Translations under genes and position numbers: made by a program
Source of the DNA: Pirellulaceae bacterium
GTDB lineage: Bacteria > Planctomycetota > Planctomycetia > Pirellulales > Pirellulaceae
DNA: 64,000 bases
Assembly: GCA_019636375.1 (NCBI GenBank)
Contig: JAHBXS010000004.1
Location: 434,001-498,000, forward strand
Reading direction: 5' to 3'
Shown here: positions 36,597-47,102 of the stretch, piece after piece
Numbering within the stretch: position 1 is the first letter of the stretch
How the letters are laid out: every line of letters starts with the position of its first letter
Notes under the pieces: generated by a model
Database searches by the model: none
Seen by the model: the letters and a program-made list of their open reading frames with translations, nothing else
What the model was told of the DNA's origin: nothing

Positions 36597-37904
36597 TTAG
36601 GTATAGCGAACCCCTTGAAATTCCGGTTCGAAAAATGCCGGAAGCAATCCATCGGCTTGCAGTAAACCGTCACGAGTGAGAGAAACACGCTCCGTATCGA
36701 AGTCCAACATTCCTCGCTCCCGATGCGACTCAAACACTTCTCGCCATTCTGCGACGATGTCGGTTTGATACTTCTGACGGAAATAGGGAACGTCCAGATA
36801 TCCCCGCTTGAGTTGCAAAATCATTTCGCGAATCAACATTTGCCGAGAAGTCGGTCGCAATGCCCGACCGAGCGGAAGAGTTGAGCGGTCCAGCAGGTCT
36901 CCCAGGTAAGACTCCCATTCGGCCTTGTTTTGATAATGCACACCGCTGACATGTCCAAAACTGGCAATCCCCGTAGCGATTAAATCAGAGCCCTGCCACA
37001 GGTTGTCGCGATAGCTGAAGTTCACCTTCTGCGGGTCCTTGACCAATGTATACGCGCTGCTCACGTGATATCCGGCGGCCAAGAGTTCGTCGTAGGCGTA
37101 ATTCACCCAAGCGCGCTTCGTGGGCCAATCAGCGACAGTGATTTCGATCTGATTTCCCAAGATGTCCTTCGAGTAAACCGTGTTGAATGGTAATTCGAGT
37201 TGGTAAATCGTGACACTGTCGGGGGTCAACTCGATGGTTCTGGCGATGTTGTCCCGCCAGTTGTCCCAATCCTCTCCAACCATCCCGGCTATCAAATCAA
37301 TATTGACATTCGCAAAACCGATTTTCGTGATCCATTCCCAAGCTCGATAGACTTCTTTGGAAAGATGAGCCCTTCCGTTTTCTTCAAGAATCCTATCACT
37401 AAAGTTCTCGACGCCCAGACTAAGGCGAGTCACGCCGAGTTCCTTGAGTGTCACAAGTTTATTTTCTTGCAGAGTTCCCGGCTCGCATTCAAATGTGACT
37501 TCTTCCGCTTGATCCCAGCGAATGTTCTGTTGCAGGCGTTCGACAAGGCTTACAAGCTGGCGGCTGCTCAAATACGAAGGAGTGCCTCCACCAAAATAAA
37601 CAAAGCGGAACGGGCGTCCCCCCATTACCGGTTGCTGGCTGACCAGTTCGATTTCTCGACACAGAGCCTGAACATAACGCTCAATCTCCCCGGCGTTTTT
37701 TTCGGTGAAGACTTTGAAGTAACAAAATTTGCAACGCTTGCGGCAGAACGGAATATGCAGATACAAACCGAGAGGAACGGCAGCCGGAGGAGCGGCAAAG
37801 GCCGCTTGCACTTCCTCCAAATACCGCTCGCTCCATTGGCTGTAGGGCGGATAGTTGGAGATAAAGTAACTGCCGATTTCGGTTTTGTTCGCGTCTGCGG
37901 ACAT
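36597..37904 (-). CDS. Coproporphyrinogen III oxidase-like radical SAM protein (HemN/HemW family)
   Basis: A 435-residue protein. C54, C58 and C61 (FCRKRCKFCYF) bind the 4Fe-4S cluster that cleaves SAM. LYLHIPFC at the start, FVYFGGGTPSYL (SAM/glycine-rich loop) and the NVNIDLIAGMVGE strand are HemN/HemW hallmarks. HemN acts in anaerobic heme synthesis, HemW inserts heme. Bona fide HemN has a fourth nearby cysteine (CxxxCxxCxC) that is F here, so HemW-like or another member is more likely. Its ATG (37904) lies one base behind the GAPDH stop codon, so both are surely co-transcribed. Confidence 0.85.
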   Translation of the reverse strand: MSADANKTEIGSYFISNYPPYSQWSERYLEEVQAAFAAPPAAVPLGLYLHIPFCRKRCKFCYFKVFTEKNAGEIERYVQALCREIELVSQQPVMGGRPFRFVYFGGGTPSYLSSRQLVSLVERLQQNIRWDQAEEVTFECEPGTLQENKLVTLKELGVTRLSLGVENFSDRILEENGRAHLSKEVYRAWEWITKIGFANVNIDLIAGMVGEDWDNWRDNIARTIELTPDSVTIYQLELPFNTVYSKDILGNQIEITVADWPTKRAWVNYAYDELLAAGYHVSSAYTLVKDPQKVNFSYRDNLWQGSDLIATGIASFGHVSGVHYQNKAEWESYLGDLLDRSTLPLGRALRPTSRQMLIREMILQLKRGYLDVPYFRQKYQTDIVAEWREVFESHRERGMLDFDTERVSLTRDGLLQADGLLPAFFEPEFQGVRYT

Positions 37905-37905
37905 T

Positions 37906-38931
37906 TTAGGATTTGCCGATCATCGCAACCAAGTCAGAAGTGCGGCAACTATAACCCCACTCGTTGTCGTACCAAGAAACAACCTTGGCCAATTTTCCTT
38001 TTTTGCCCAAGACTTGCGTGAAGTCCGCCGCGAAAATGCTGCTGTGCGAGTCGTCGATGATGTCACTGGAAACCAGCGGGTCTTCGGTGTAGCACAAGAT
38101 GCCCTTCATGGGACCTTCGGCAGCCGCCTTCATCGCCGCGTTGATTTCTTCGGCGGTCGTTTCCTTGCTGAGGTTTACTGTAAGGTCTACGACGCTTCCC
38201 GACGGAACGGGAACTCGCATGGCGATCCCAGTCAACTTGCCGTTGAGTTCGGGGATGACGAGCCCCACGGCCTTGGCCGCTCCGGTCGATGTTGGAATGA
38301 TGTTTTGAGCGGCCGCGCGAGCACGATACGGGTCTTTGTGCGGCAAGTCCAAAATTTGTTGGTCGTTCGTGTAGGCGTGAATGGTCGTCATCAGGCCGCT
38401 TTCAATGCCAAAGTTATCGTGCAAAACCTTGGCAACCGGTGCGAGGCAATTCGTCGTGCAACTGGCGTTGGAGATGCATTTCATCTCTGGGGTCAATTGA
38501 TGCCCGTTGACGCCGAGAACAACCGTCAAATCTTCGCCATCTTTTGCGGGAGCGCTCAAGACGACCTTTCGAGCACCGGCAGCGATATGAGAGTCGAATC
38601 CAGGCTTGTCGCCGGATGCCTTACCGACAAAAACGCCTGTGCTTTCCACAACGACGTCAACTTTCAAATCTCCCCACGGCAATTTGCGAGGATCGCGTTC
38701 TTCGAAAACACGAATCTTCTTCCCGTTGACGATCAAGTTTTCCGCATCGTGATCGACCGTGCCAGGAAAACGGCCGTGAACGCTGTCGTACTTGAGCAGG
38801 GTCGCCAACATCTTGTTGTCGGTCAAATCGTTAACGGCGACGACTTCAAACTCGTTGCCCCGTTCGATCATATTGCGAAACGTCAAACGACCAATACGTC
38901 CAAAACCATTAATTGCTACTCGGATTGCCAC
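37906..38931 (-). CDS. gap: Glyceraldehyde-3-phosphate dehydrogenase, type I
   Basis: NAD(P)-dependent oxidation and phosphorylation of glyceraldehyde-3-phosphate in glycolysis. 341 residues, full length, with the NAD-binding [10 protein letters not shown], the catalytic [16 protein letters not shown] (C158) and [11 protein letters not shown] near the C-terminus. Translation starts at GTG (38931), 8 bases after AGGAG; a long frame on the opposite strand across this gene is a shadow. It is the first gene of an operon with the radical SAM gene (1-base gap). Confidence 0.95.
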   Translation of the reverse strand: MAIRVAINGFGRIGRLTFRNMIERGNEFEVVAVNDLTDNKMLATLLKYDSVHGRFPGTVDHDAENLIVNGKKIRVFEERDPRKLPWGDLKVDVVVESTGVFVGKASGDKPGFDSHIAAGARKVVLSAPAKDGEDLTVVLGVNGHQLTPEMKCISNASCTTNCLAPVAKVLHDNFGIESGLMTTIHAYTNDQQILDLPHKDPYRARAAAQNIIPTSTGAAKAVGLVIPELNGKLTGIAMRVPVPSGSVVDLTVNLSKETTAEEINAAMKAAAEGPMKGILCYTEDPLVSSDIIDDSHSSIFAADFTQVLGKKGKLAKVVSWYDNEWGYSCRTSDLVAMIGKS

Positions 38932-39157
38932 GAAGTCATCTCCTGATTAGAGTCATACGCATCACGCTGCTCGCCCCGTGCGAACGAAACATGGCGTCTT
39001 GAGGGTGTTTTTTACAAATCGGCTGGCAGGTAACACGGCAGCCTAGAGGTCAAAAAAGCCAATCGACTCTGTTCACAAGAATGAGTTCACTAATTGGATT
39101 TAAAGCCGAACTTATTTTAACCTTTTTTTACTCCTTGCAACAGCAACACAAAAAACG

Positions 39158-39943
39158 ATGCCTTCCGACAAGTTGTCGCAGTCAGCCATCCCGCCTGGAA
39201 ATCGCCAGTATTTCCAAGAACCAGCCATCGCCGCTCATTATGACGATTCGTTGCGAGAGAATCCGGTTTCGGTTTTTGATCAGCAAATTTGGTTGCAAAA
39301 ATTAAATGATTTGAGATTCCACAATCGCGATGCCGTGGTCATCGATTTTGGTTGTGGCACTGGGCGATCCTTAGCTCCGGCAATCGCTGCCGGTTTTCAT
39401 ACCATCGGAGTCGATCTCTCCTTGCCAATGTTGATTCAGGCGAGGGCTAAGTTATTGCCGATCCGCGAATCTCAAAGCTCGGACGCCACCTGCACTCTCA
39501 TCCGCTCCGATTTGTTGGAGATGCCTTGGCTTGCAGACAACTCCGCCGACTTGGCTTGTTGCCTTTTTAGCACGTTGGGAATGATTCGCGGAAGAAAAAA
39601 TCGACAGCGTTTTTTGAAAGAGGTCGTACGCGTCCTTAAACCCGGCGCGACGTTTATTGTCCACGCTCACAACGTTTGGCACCAAACAAGTTTTCCAGGA
39701 GGCAAACGTTGGCTAATCGGAAACTTCTTCAGAAGTCTATTCAATTCAACCACTGAATTCGGTGATCGCTACGCCGATCAAGCCTTCATCGCCAGCCTCT
39801 ATTTGCATAGCTACACCTTGAATTCATTTCGTCGCGAGCTTGAAGACACAGGACTACTGATTAACAAATTCCACCCAATCCCTGATCAAGAACGATCCCG
39901 CCAACCGATGGGCTGGATTGCCGATTGCCGAATTGGTGAATGA
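39158..39943 (+). CDS. SAM-dependent methyltransferase (Methyltransf_11 type)
   Basis: A 261-residue class I methyltransferase. VIDFGCGTGRSLAPAIAAG is the SAM-binding motif I, DLSLPMLIQARAKL motif II region and GATFIVHAHNVWHQ a family-typical C-terminal strand. No membrane segment. The substrate is unknown; related proteins act on ubiquinone precursors, lipids or small metabolites. Divergent from gap, convergent with the DUF11 gene. ATG 39158 has no clear Shine-Dalgarno. Confidence 0.82.
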   Translation: MPSDKLSQSAIPPGNRQYFQEPAIAAHYDDSLRENPVSVFDQQIWLQKLNDLRFHNRDAVVIDFGCGTGRSLAPAIAAGFHTIGVDLSLPMLIQARAKLLPIRESQSSDATCTLIRSDLLEMPWLADNSADLACCLFSTLGMIRGRKNRQRFLKEVVRVLKPGATFIVHAHNVWHQTSFPGGKRWLIGNFFRSLFNSTTEFGDRYADQAFIASLYLHSYTLNSFRRELEDTGLLINKFHPIPDQERSRQPMGWIADCRIGE

Positions 39944-39982
39944 TATCATTGAAGGGTTTGCTGCCTTGTCACCGACCTGGCT

Positions 39983-42793
39983 TTACCGATCAGCGTAAAC
40001 GCGAGTGCTTTCTTCTTTAGTCAAGTTGATTTCTCGTTCGGCTGTGCGCAGGTTCGCGGAGACGCGGTGTTCGCCTGGCGAGGTTCCGACGGCTTCGATT
40101 TCCACAACGACCTCTTCGCCAGGATTGATGCTGGTAATTGGAGCGAAGGAAACTACTTGGCCGCGAATTTCATGGGCCGCTGTACTATCGACGCGAGTCG
40201 CGCGGACGCCTTCAGCCATATTCACTTCGAGGCGAACTTCGGAGGCCGGTTTGGTTCCTTGATTGACGATGCGAATCCGGTAACTTGTACTCCCGCCAAC
40301 TTCGATCGGGTCGGTTGTGTCGCGAATATCAAAGAAGACGTCGACCAAATGCTCGATCGTCAACGCTTGGCGACGCGTCACGGACTGCTTCAAATCAGCG
40401 GTCGTGCGAAACTCAATTTCGTGATTTCCAGTTTCGACCGGCAAAGTACTTAATTCGACATTGGCCGATTGCGAAGGTGTCAATTCAACCAAGCTCCAAT
40501 AGACACTATGTGACCCCGGATCGTACTGACCTCGATTGTTAGCAGAAACGAATTGGACTCCGCGTGGTAGTCGAGCAACAATGTCCAGATTACTTGCGGG
40601 TGCGGTCCCGGAATTGGAGATCGTGAATTTGTGTGATGCCTCACGCTTTAGAAACCGGCGAGTTGGACCTGAAATCTCACCCTCAAGCTGAGGGGCAACG
40701 ACTTCAATCTCGATTTGATGGCGGGACTCTAGGCCACCAGCCCCCGTGACCATCACGACGTTATTAAATCGACCTGCCTCAACTGCAGTCAAACTCAGGT
40801 TGATCTCCTTGGATTTTCCTGGCGGGATCGTACCCACTGGATATTCCAAATCGCGAAATTCGTCATTGAATTTCAATTGATTCGGAACTCGTTCCAGCAA
40901 CAGAACATCGGTCGCTGGGCCATCACCTCGATTGTGAACGACGAACCGCAACGGGACTTGATTGCCAATCAAGACTTTTGCTGGGCCGGAATGCTCGATG
41001 GCTAGTTCCGGTCGCGTCACTCTGGTCCGCGCGGAGGCTTGAGTCGAGAAAGTCACTTGTGCTACCGAGCCAATTTCGCCTGGCCGGGTTGGCCGAATTT
41101 CAAGCTCGATTGACTTCTCATCGCCCGCTGCAATTCGCCCCAAGTTCCATTGGATTTTCCCGTCCGAAGTACGGTTCTCCGCTGATGGGTTAGCTCCAAC
41201 AAGTTCAGCACCTGCTGGAATTTGATCAGAGACAATGACCTCGGTCGCAGCGACTTGGCCGACATTGCGGACGACAATTTTGAATTTGGCGATTTGATTG
41301 ACTTGAATTTCCTGCGGTGCGATTTTTTCGATGGTAAGGGACGGACGCTGAAGTCCCTCTAAAGCGGCTTCGCCCGGAGTCCCTCGTGTCCCAGCGATTC
41401 CTGATGCGGCCAAGGGACGAGACTCCAAACTTGAGTCGTCGGGGATCATCGGGAATGCTGATGGTTTTTCAGAACGCTCGGGGTTCGGATTCATTTGTGG
41501 CTGGTCGACCGGAGGTAAACGCGGTTGACCGGCGATGGGTTGAGCAACGGGTTGAGTGGTTGGTTGCGTCACAAAGGGCTGACTCTCAACGGGTGGTATC
41601 GCTGCTTGCGAGTTCAAACTAGCTTGCAAATTGCTCCTTTTGTCATCAGGAGGTTGATTCACTTTCGGAACCTGTGTGGGATACTGAATTTGCGGTTGAC
41701 TTTGACCAGTTGTAGCTCCAGGACCTGCCAAAGGCGCGACTGCCCCTCCAATTCCAGCCAAACCCGAGCTTGCTGGAGTTTCCGCTGCTGGGTCGGCTGA
41801 ACCTCTCGTTGCAAACGACGGGAGGGGGTTTGATTGTGAAGAAGGCGATGTCGTTGGCGTTTGCCCGGCGAGAGGTTCAGGGTTGACGGATTCTCCGGCT
41901 GGTTGTGCGGCCAAGCTTCGAATCTGACTTGGATTGGGTCCGTCGGTGTTTGGCGAAGTGCCAGTCAAATTGTCTACAGACTTAACAGGGACTGGCGCGA
42001 ATCCTGAATCGGCACTGGCGGTTGGTTGAGCTGCGGCTTCGGGACTCGGTTTGGCAGGGTTGCTACTTGCGATATCGATGGGATTAGTGATTCGAAGTAA
42101 TGGGGGTTTCGCCTGGACGGCAGAGTTTTCGTCATTGGCAAGACTTCCATTTGAGGTTTGGTCAAAGGTCCTCGAAGGCGGAGCTTCAACCCCGCCCCCT
42201 GGGATGTCTTTGGTTGGCGAAGTAGCGGAGTTGATTTGAAACCCATTTTCTGGAGGATCTTTCGGTGTATCGCTGCCGTTTGCCGATGAAACAACTGATT
42301 TGTCTTGAAGTTGAGAACTAAAATCCGGTTCGGTACGGTCCCTTAATTTTGTGGCCCCCGGAATTTTTTCGTTCTCCTTCGGCTCACCTGAATTCCGTTC
42401 ATCGCGGGTCTGCGGTGCTGTCGCTGGAGAAGCGTTAAAACCAGATTGATTTTGGTTGATCGATGACGAACTAACGCTTGCCTTGATAATTTCCGGAACA
42501 TTGGCTGCATCGGCCTTCTCGATTGCCTCTGCGTTGGCAGCGACGATCGCCGGAATGTTGTCTACGACTTTGGGAGAATCGGATTGGTTGATTGGCGAGT
42601 CCGAACCTTCAATGTTTTCGGCTTGTTCCTTGCTGGCCACATCAGCTTTGGCAACCGATTTGGGTTTACTTAACGAGTGCGTGACGGCAAACGTGCCGAC
42701 AGAAACAAACAACCCGAGAGCGATGACACGACCGAGGAATCCTCGATTCATTCCCATCGTCCTTGGCGTTTCGAAGTTTTGTTCTTGGGTCAT
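39983..42793 (-). CDS. DUF11-repeat surface protein with Ser/Pro/Gln-rich stalk
   Basis: A 936-residue exported protein. A membrane segment lies at about residues 22-40 (RVIALGLFVSVGTFAVTH), preceded by a charged N-terminus. Residues about 60-480 are a low-complexity stalk rich in Pro, Ser, Gln, Ala and Thr. From 484 on, four DUF11/conserved-repeat units of roughly 105-125 residues follow (starts near 484, 595, 698, 811), each with an F-I-V-N-G-PA-V pattern (e.g. KFKIVVRNVGQVAATEVIVS, RFVVHNRGDGPATDVLLLER, YRIRIVNQGTKPASEVRLEV). Probably a surface scaffold or adhesin. ATG 42793 with GAGGACA ahead. Confidence 0.82.
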   Translation of the reverse strand: MTQEQNFETPRTMGMNRGFLGRVIALGLFVSVGTFAVTHSLSKPKSVAKADVASKEQAENIEGSDSPINQSDSPKVVDNIPAIVAANAEAIEKADAANVPEIIKASVSSSSINQNQSGFNASPATAPQTRDERNSGEPKENEKIPGATKLRDRTEPDFSSQLQDKSVVSSANGSDTPKDPPENGFQINSATSPTKDIPGGGVEAPPSRTFDQTSNGSLANDENSAVQAKPPLLRITNPIDIASSNPAKPSPEAAAQPTASADSGFAPVPVKSVDNLTGTSPNTDGPNPSQIRSLAAQPAGESVNPEPLAGQTPTTSPSSQSNPLPSFATRGSADPAAETPASSGLAGIGGAVAPLAGPGATTGQSQPQIQYPTQVPKVNQPPDDKRSNLQASLNSQAAIPPVESQPFVTQPTTQPVAQPIAGQPRLPPVDQPQMNPNPERSEKPSAFPMIPDDSSLESRPLAASGIAGTRGTPGEAALEGLQRPSLTIEKIAPQEIQVNQIAKFKIVVRNVGQVAATEVIVSDQIPAGAELVGANPSAENRTSDGKIQWNLGRIAAGDEKSIELEIRPTRPGEIGSVAQVTFSTQASARTRVTRPELAIEHSGPAKVLIGNQVPLRFVVHNRGDGPATDVLLLERVPNQLKFNDEFRDLEYPVGTIPPGKSKEINLSLTAVEAGRFNNVVMVTGAGGLESRHQIEIEVVAPQLEGEISGPTRRFLKREASHKFTISNSGTAPASNLDIVARLPRGVQFVSANNRGQYDPGSHSVYWSLVELTPSQSANVELSTLPVETGNHEIEFRTTADLKQSVTRRQALTIEHLVDVFFDIRDTTDPIEVGGSTSYRIRIVNQGTKPASEVRLEVNMAEGVRATRVDSTAAHEIRGQVVSFAPITSINPGEEVVVEIEAVGTSPGEHRVSANLRTAEREINLTKEESTRVYADR

Positions 42794-42904
42794 TGTCCTC
42801 GGTCCTTCGAGTCCAGTTTACGGCAGTTCCGCTTCTGTCATCACGCAGCCATCCGCGCCGCAAGAAACGGAAAAACTTTGGTCTTTGAAAACCTCGCAAC
42901 TTAA

Positions 42905-42940
42905 CAAAAAGCCCCTAAAACTCACAGAGCAACACAGGGG
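42905..42940 (-). terminator. Possible terminator of the kinase operon
   Basis: CCCCT (42912-42916) and AGGGG (42936-42940) form a short stem with a long loop; on the minus strand five T residues follow. It lies between the kinase stop and the DUF11 start, in the direction of both genes. The weak stem makes this uncertain. Confidence 0.4.
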
Positions 42941-43032
42941 TGATAGCATGACGATGAAAGCAGTCGTTGTATTGCATAACCCTCGGCCAAAATTCTTGCA
43001 AGAAAAGGGCGGCAAATCCGTAGCATACTAGA

Positions 43033-46000
43033 CTATTGCCAAGCCTGGCGTTCGTTTTGCCATTGGTTCTGTTCGGTGGATCGATTGAGGGCTTTGTAGA
43101 GATCGATTAGGCGGTCAACCGCATCTCGCGGGCAGTTCTTGCTATGGCTGGGAATTGACCCCGCATGTTTCTTGAGCCCTTCGAATCCCCGGAGTAGTTG
43201 CGTTTCGGCCTCGCGATACAATTCGGCACCACGACTGCGCGATGCGTCGTCGTCGGCCTTACTCTTCGCGATTGCTTGACCCAATAACGCAGCTCCCATC
43301 AGTGACTGGGTGTTATAGGTTGTCCAAACATCGGGTTCCACACTCGTTAAAATTTCCAAAGCGTCTTGCAAGACCGTTTCGGCATCTTCGTATTTGTTTT
43401 GTAAGACGAAGTTCCGGCCAAGGCGAGCCGCGAGAGTTGCGTAGGTCGGCGATTCATAGCCATACTTGTTGCCGATGACCACTGACCATTGTTTCAGCCA
43501 GACTTCAGCCTGGTCGAACTGACTCTCAACCTGATAGGAATTAATCGCTTCATTGACAATCCAAACCGAGCTTGTCAATTGAAAATGATGTCTCTCCAAA
43601 ACCGTCCGAGCGAATTCGAACATTTCAAACGCCTCGGCAGTCCTCCCTAACATTCGGTAGGTGATGGCCAGTTGACCGATCACAATGATTGTATTGGGGT
43701 GGTCAATGCCTGGATTCTCTAGCATGGTAGTTCGCAACTGTTCGTAAAGTTGCAGCGAGTCGGCAATTCTGCCGGCGTCGCGGTACGCGACTGCCAGGTT
43801 TGAAAGTGTAGTCGAAGTGTGGGGATGCTCGGCTCCCAACTGCTCCAACATGGTTTCACGCACCGTTTCCAGCAATTCAATGGATTCGGTCGCCTTGCCT
43901 GCGTTGCGATATGTCGCAGCCAAGGTGCCAATCGCACCCATGGTATTGCGGTTCTCGGCCCCCAGATTTTTTAGCATGGTCGCTGAGAGCGGTTCGAGTA
44001 GTTCGATGGCATCAGTGTATCTGCCGCTGGCCCGATAGATGGAACCAAGGTTGACACGCGAGTTCAGCGCAATTGGGTGATTGGCACCCAAACTTCCGTC
44101 GACCGCCGTGCAAACTTCCTCAAGCAGGGAAATACCCTCGGCGTATCGAGTGGCAGTCGAATACGCCAGTGCCAAACTGCTGATGGCATTAAAAGTGCTG
44201 GGGTGGCTGATCCCATATTTCTCCCGCCGCGTGCGACACAGAGGTTCCAGCAACTCAATTCCTTCAGCATACCGTCCCACCGTGTAATAGGCTGAGGCTA
44301 ACTCGTAGCGAGTGTCCATCGTACTGGGGTGCTCGGTTCCGAGTTTGACGATTTGAGCCTGATGGACTTTTTCGAGTAGTTCAATTGCCAAAGCGTACTC
44401 ACCAATTTCGCGATGCGTTCTGGCCAAGCCGGAGAGCATCGCCAGGTAGTCGGCGGAATCCGCTTGTTGATTTTGCTCACGCGCACTTCGCACTAGCTCG
44501 AAGAGTTGAATTGCCTTTGCGGGTTGACCGATCAGACGATAAGCCAAGGCCAAAACCCCCAAAGTTTTAAGCGTACTTAGACTCTCGGCTCCGAGTTCTT
44601 CAACGCGAACCTTGTGAACTTGATCGAGCAGTTCAATGGCCTCAGCGTATCTGCCGTTGGTCAAGTATGCCAAGGACAAGTCATCCAAGATGTCCAAGAC
44701 ACTGAGGTCGCGGGCCGATAGATAAGCTAGTTTAAGTACTCGTGCGCGCTCCAATTGGGCAACGGCGTCCGAGTACCGCCCCAATCCCCGATAGGCGTTT
44801 CCGATGGTCTGCAAGATTTCGGCTTGCACCAACGGTTGATCTGGAAAGCTTGATTCGATATTGTCCGGCCTCAATTCCGCTGCGGCGCGATCGATCAATT
44901 CACCAATGGTCACGTCTGTTTTGGCTGCATCCGTCATTGATCCAGCTTCGAGCAAAGCATTGGCTTGAACACTCACATCGGCCTGCCCCAACAATTTGTT
45001 CTGCAGGAAATTTTGAACGGCTTGAGCGATCTGCTTTTTCTCGAGTGCATTGCGTGATTGTTCTTGGGCTTCGAGATTGGCCAAACGTTCCCGCTCGGCG
45101 CGCTGATCGGCGATATCACGTTGTGCTTTTTCAGCCACCCGTGCTCGGTTTGCGACCAACGTTCCCCAAGTCGTTCCGATGATTCCGCCGACTAATGTCA
45201 ACACGACCAACGATGCCGCAAGCACGCTGGCGCGGTTCTTGCGAACGAATTTGCGAACACGATAGTTCAGCGATGGCGGTCGGGCGATGACCGGTTCGCT
45301 ATCGAGATAGCGACGCACGTCAGCGGCGAAACCTGAAACCGAATCGTAGCGACGTGTGCGATCTTTTTCCAACGCCTTCATCACCACCCAATCGAGATCG
45401 CCAGCTAAAATCCGATGCAGGCTGCCGCTGTCAGTGCGACGAACAGCGGTAATGGAAGAGGCCGAGTCGCCACTGTGACTCAAGCGACTACTCGGTTTCG
45501 CCGGATCTTGCTCGCGAATCGTCGCCAACACACTCAAGATGGCTTGCCCCTTGAGCGACGTTTCATCCAGCGGTGTGCTGCCCGTCAGTAGTTCATATAA
45601 AATCACCCCCAACGCATAAACGTCAGTACGGGTATCGATGTCCTGGGATTCCAAACCGGCTTGTTCGGGACTCATGTACTTGAGCGTCCCCAGAATTCGA
45701 CCGATCTCGGTAAACAGAGAGTTATCAGTCAATCGCTCGGTTGTCCCCATCGCCTTGGCCAAGCCAAAATCAATTACTTTGGGAACCGGTTGACCATCGA
45801 CTTCGGTAACCAGGATATTGCCAGGCTTGAGGTCGCGGTGGATGATCCCCTTTTGATGGGCATGTTGCACTCCGGAGCAGACATCAATGAACAGCCGCAG
45901 TCGTTGCTCGATACTCAGTCTGTGATGATCGCAGTATTGGTTCAACGCCTCTCCTCGCACCAACTCCATCGCAAAGAAGGGTTGATTGTCGTCAGTCGTT

Positions 46001-46497
46001 CCGGCATCGATAATTCGAGCCACATTGGGATGGTTCATTAATGCCAACGCTTGCCGTTCGGCTTCGAATCGAGCAATCACTTCGCGCGAGCCGACGCCGG
46101 TTTTGATGACTTTGAGAGCCACTTGTCGTTTGACCGGATGTTTTTGTTCGGCCAGCCAAACCTGGCCCATCCCGCCTTCGCCCAGTTTTTTAATCAGGCG
46201 GTACGGCCCGATCGCATTTCCTGCGTTTTCACTGCCCGGCGAGGTTGAACTTTTTGTGCTGCCAGATTTTTCCTGCCGAGTCATGTCCGACGGGTCATTT
46301 GATCGATACTCTTTCTCGATGAGCATCAACTCGTCGCGCAGAATCGATCGTTCAGGCTCATTCCATTTTCGAAGAAACGACTCCATGTCGGGATTTGGCG
46401 GAGCCGCTTGCCAAGCTACCTCGTATGCTTCGCAAACGGCATCTATTCGAGCTTGCAACTCTGCCGACAACCGCGAAAGCCTGGAATCGTCACTCAT
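43033..46497 (-). CDS. Serine/threonine protein kinase with transmembrane segment and TPR array
   Basis: A 1154-residue bacterial Hanks-type kinase. The glycine loop (KLGEGGMGQVWLAE), the VALKV lysine (K129), the catalytic HRDLKPGN (D222) and DFG (D243) with APE-like SPEQ are intact, so it should be active. One membrane segment at about 423-446 (ASVLAASLVVLTLVGGIIGT) puts the kinase inside and about ten tetratricopeptide repeats outside, or vice versa. The repeats have the 42-residue kinesin light-chain-like form (GRYAEGIELLEPLCRTRREK...HPSTFN). ATG 46497 overlaps the stop of the sigma gene (ATGA). This sigma-kinase arrangement is typical of planctomycetes. Confidence 0.9.
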   Translation of the reverse strand: MSDDSRLSRLSAELQARIDAVCEAYEVAWQAAPPNPDMESFLRKWNEPERSILRDELMLIEKEYRSNDPSDMTRQEKSGSTKSSTSPGSENAGNAIGPYRLIKKLGEGGMGQVWLAEQKHPVKRQVALKVIKTGVGSREVIARFEAERQALALMNHPNVARIIDAGTTDDNQPFFAMELVRGEALNQYCDHHRLSIEQRLRLFIDVCSGVQHAHQKGIIHRDLKPGNILVTEVDGQPVPKVIDFGLAKAMGTTERLTDNSLFTEIGRILGTLKYMSPEQAGLESQDIDTRTDVYALGVILYELLTGSTPLDETSLKGQAILSVLATIREQDPAKPSSRLSHSGDSASSITAVRRTDSGSLHRILAGDLDWVVMKALEKDRTRRYDSVSGFAADVRRYLDSEPVIARPPSLNYRVRKFVRKNRASVLAASLVVLTLVGGIIGTTWGTLVANRARVAEKAQRDIADQRAERERLANLEAQEQSRNALEKKQIAQAVQNFLQNKLLGQADVSVQANALLEAGSMTDAAKTDVTIGELIDRAAAELRPDNIESSFPDQPLVQAEILQTIGNAYRGLGRYSDAVAQLERARVLKLAYLSARDLSVLDILDDLSLAYLTNGRYAEAIELLDQVHKVRVEELGAESLSTLKTLGVLALAYRLIGQPAKAIQLFELVRSAREQNQQADSADYLAMLSGLARTHREIGEYALAIELLEKVHQAQIVKLGTEHPSTMDTRYELASAYYTVGRYAEGIELLEPLCRTRREKYGISHPSTFNAISSLALAYSTATRYAEGISLLEEVCTAVDGSLGANHPIALNSRVNLGSIYRASGRYTDAIELLEPLSATMLKNLGAENRNTMGAIGTLAATYRNAGKATESIELLETVRETMLEQLGAEHPHTSTTLSNLAVAYRDAGRIADSLQLYEQLRTTMLENPGIDHPNTIIVIGQLAITYRMLGRTAEAFEMFEFARTVLERHHFQLTSSVWIVNEAINSYQVESQFDQAEVWLKQWSVVIGNKYGYESPTYATLAARLGRNFVLQNKYEDAETVLQDALEILTSVEPDVWTTYNTQSLMGAALLGQAIAKSKADDDASRSRGAELYREAETQLLRGFEGLKKHAGSIPSHSKNCPRDAVDRLIDLYKALNRSTEQNQWQNERQAWQ

Positions 46498-47102
46498 GGT
46501 TCGAATGCCTCGCTCCAAATTTTGCGGATCAAGGCCAATCGTCGTTCGACGGTGCGTTCGATGACTCCCAACTGTTCGGCGATCTCGCGATTAGCGTAGC
46601 CATCGAGTTTCAGTTCAGCGATACGGCGGAGCGATTCCTTGTTGAGCAACTGCAGCAATCGCCGAGCTTCATCGACTGTCTCTACCGCCAGATCGGGAGT
46701 TGGCTCGTAACCAGCTAATTGTGCGAGCCATTCATCGCCATTGGGGTTGGCCTGGCAAACGGGCTGCTGCGTCCCGCCGCGTTTCAGAGCGTTTGTACGG
46801 CGTCGTTGATTGGCTGCCTTGCGCGAAGTCAGCTTTACCAACAGCGACCATAAATCAGTGCGGTCGTGGAGTTGGGGAAACTGGCCTTGGGGCACTCGGA
46901 CAAAGAAGCTGTTCAGCGCGCTGAGCACGGCGTCTTCTTCGTCTTCCATGCCGCGTGACGAACCGTTCAATTTGACTCGAGCCAGTTTGACCAATTGTTG
47001 AAAATAACGGTTCCACAATTCTTGTTGTGCCTGGCCTTGCTCGCCCGCCTTTAGTTCTCCGATCCAATGAGTTACTGAGTGGTGTTCAGACATACTCGAC
47101 AT
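46494..47102 (-). CDS. ECF-type RNA polymerase sigma factor, kinase-associated
   Basis: A 202-residue protein of the Sigma70_ECF group: region 2 (LVKLARVKLNGSSRGMEDEE then DLWSLLVKLTSRKAANQRRR), an acidic linker, and region 4 (LRRIAELKLDGYANREIAEQ then GVIERTVERRLALIRKIW) for -35 binding. It shares an ATGA with the kinase gene, so the two are translated together; the kinase may regulate the sigma factor by phosphorylation, as in other planctomycete pairs. ATG 47102 follows a TTG; a downstream ATG (47093) is possible. Confidence 0.88.
   Translation of the reverse strand: MSSMSEHHSVTHWIGELKAGEQGQAQQELWNRYFQQLVKLARVKLNGSSRGMEDEEDAVLSALNSFFVRVPQGQFPQLHDRTDLWSLLVKLTSRKAANQRRRTNALKRGGTQQPVCQANPNGDEWLAQLAGYEPTPDLAVETVDEARRLLQLLNKESLRRIAELKLDGYANREIAEQLGVIERTVERRLALIRKIWSEAFEP

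Noticed and set aside
37885-38946. Open frame of 353 codons on the plus strand
   Set aside because: It lies antisense to the intact gap gene, and its protein has no recognisable family; it is a shadow of the GC-rich coding strand.
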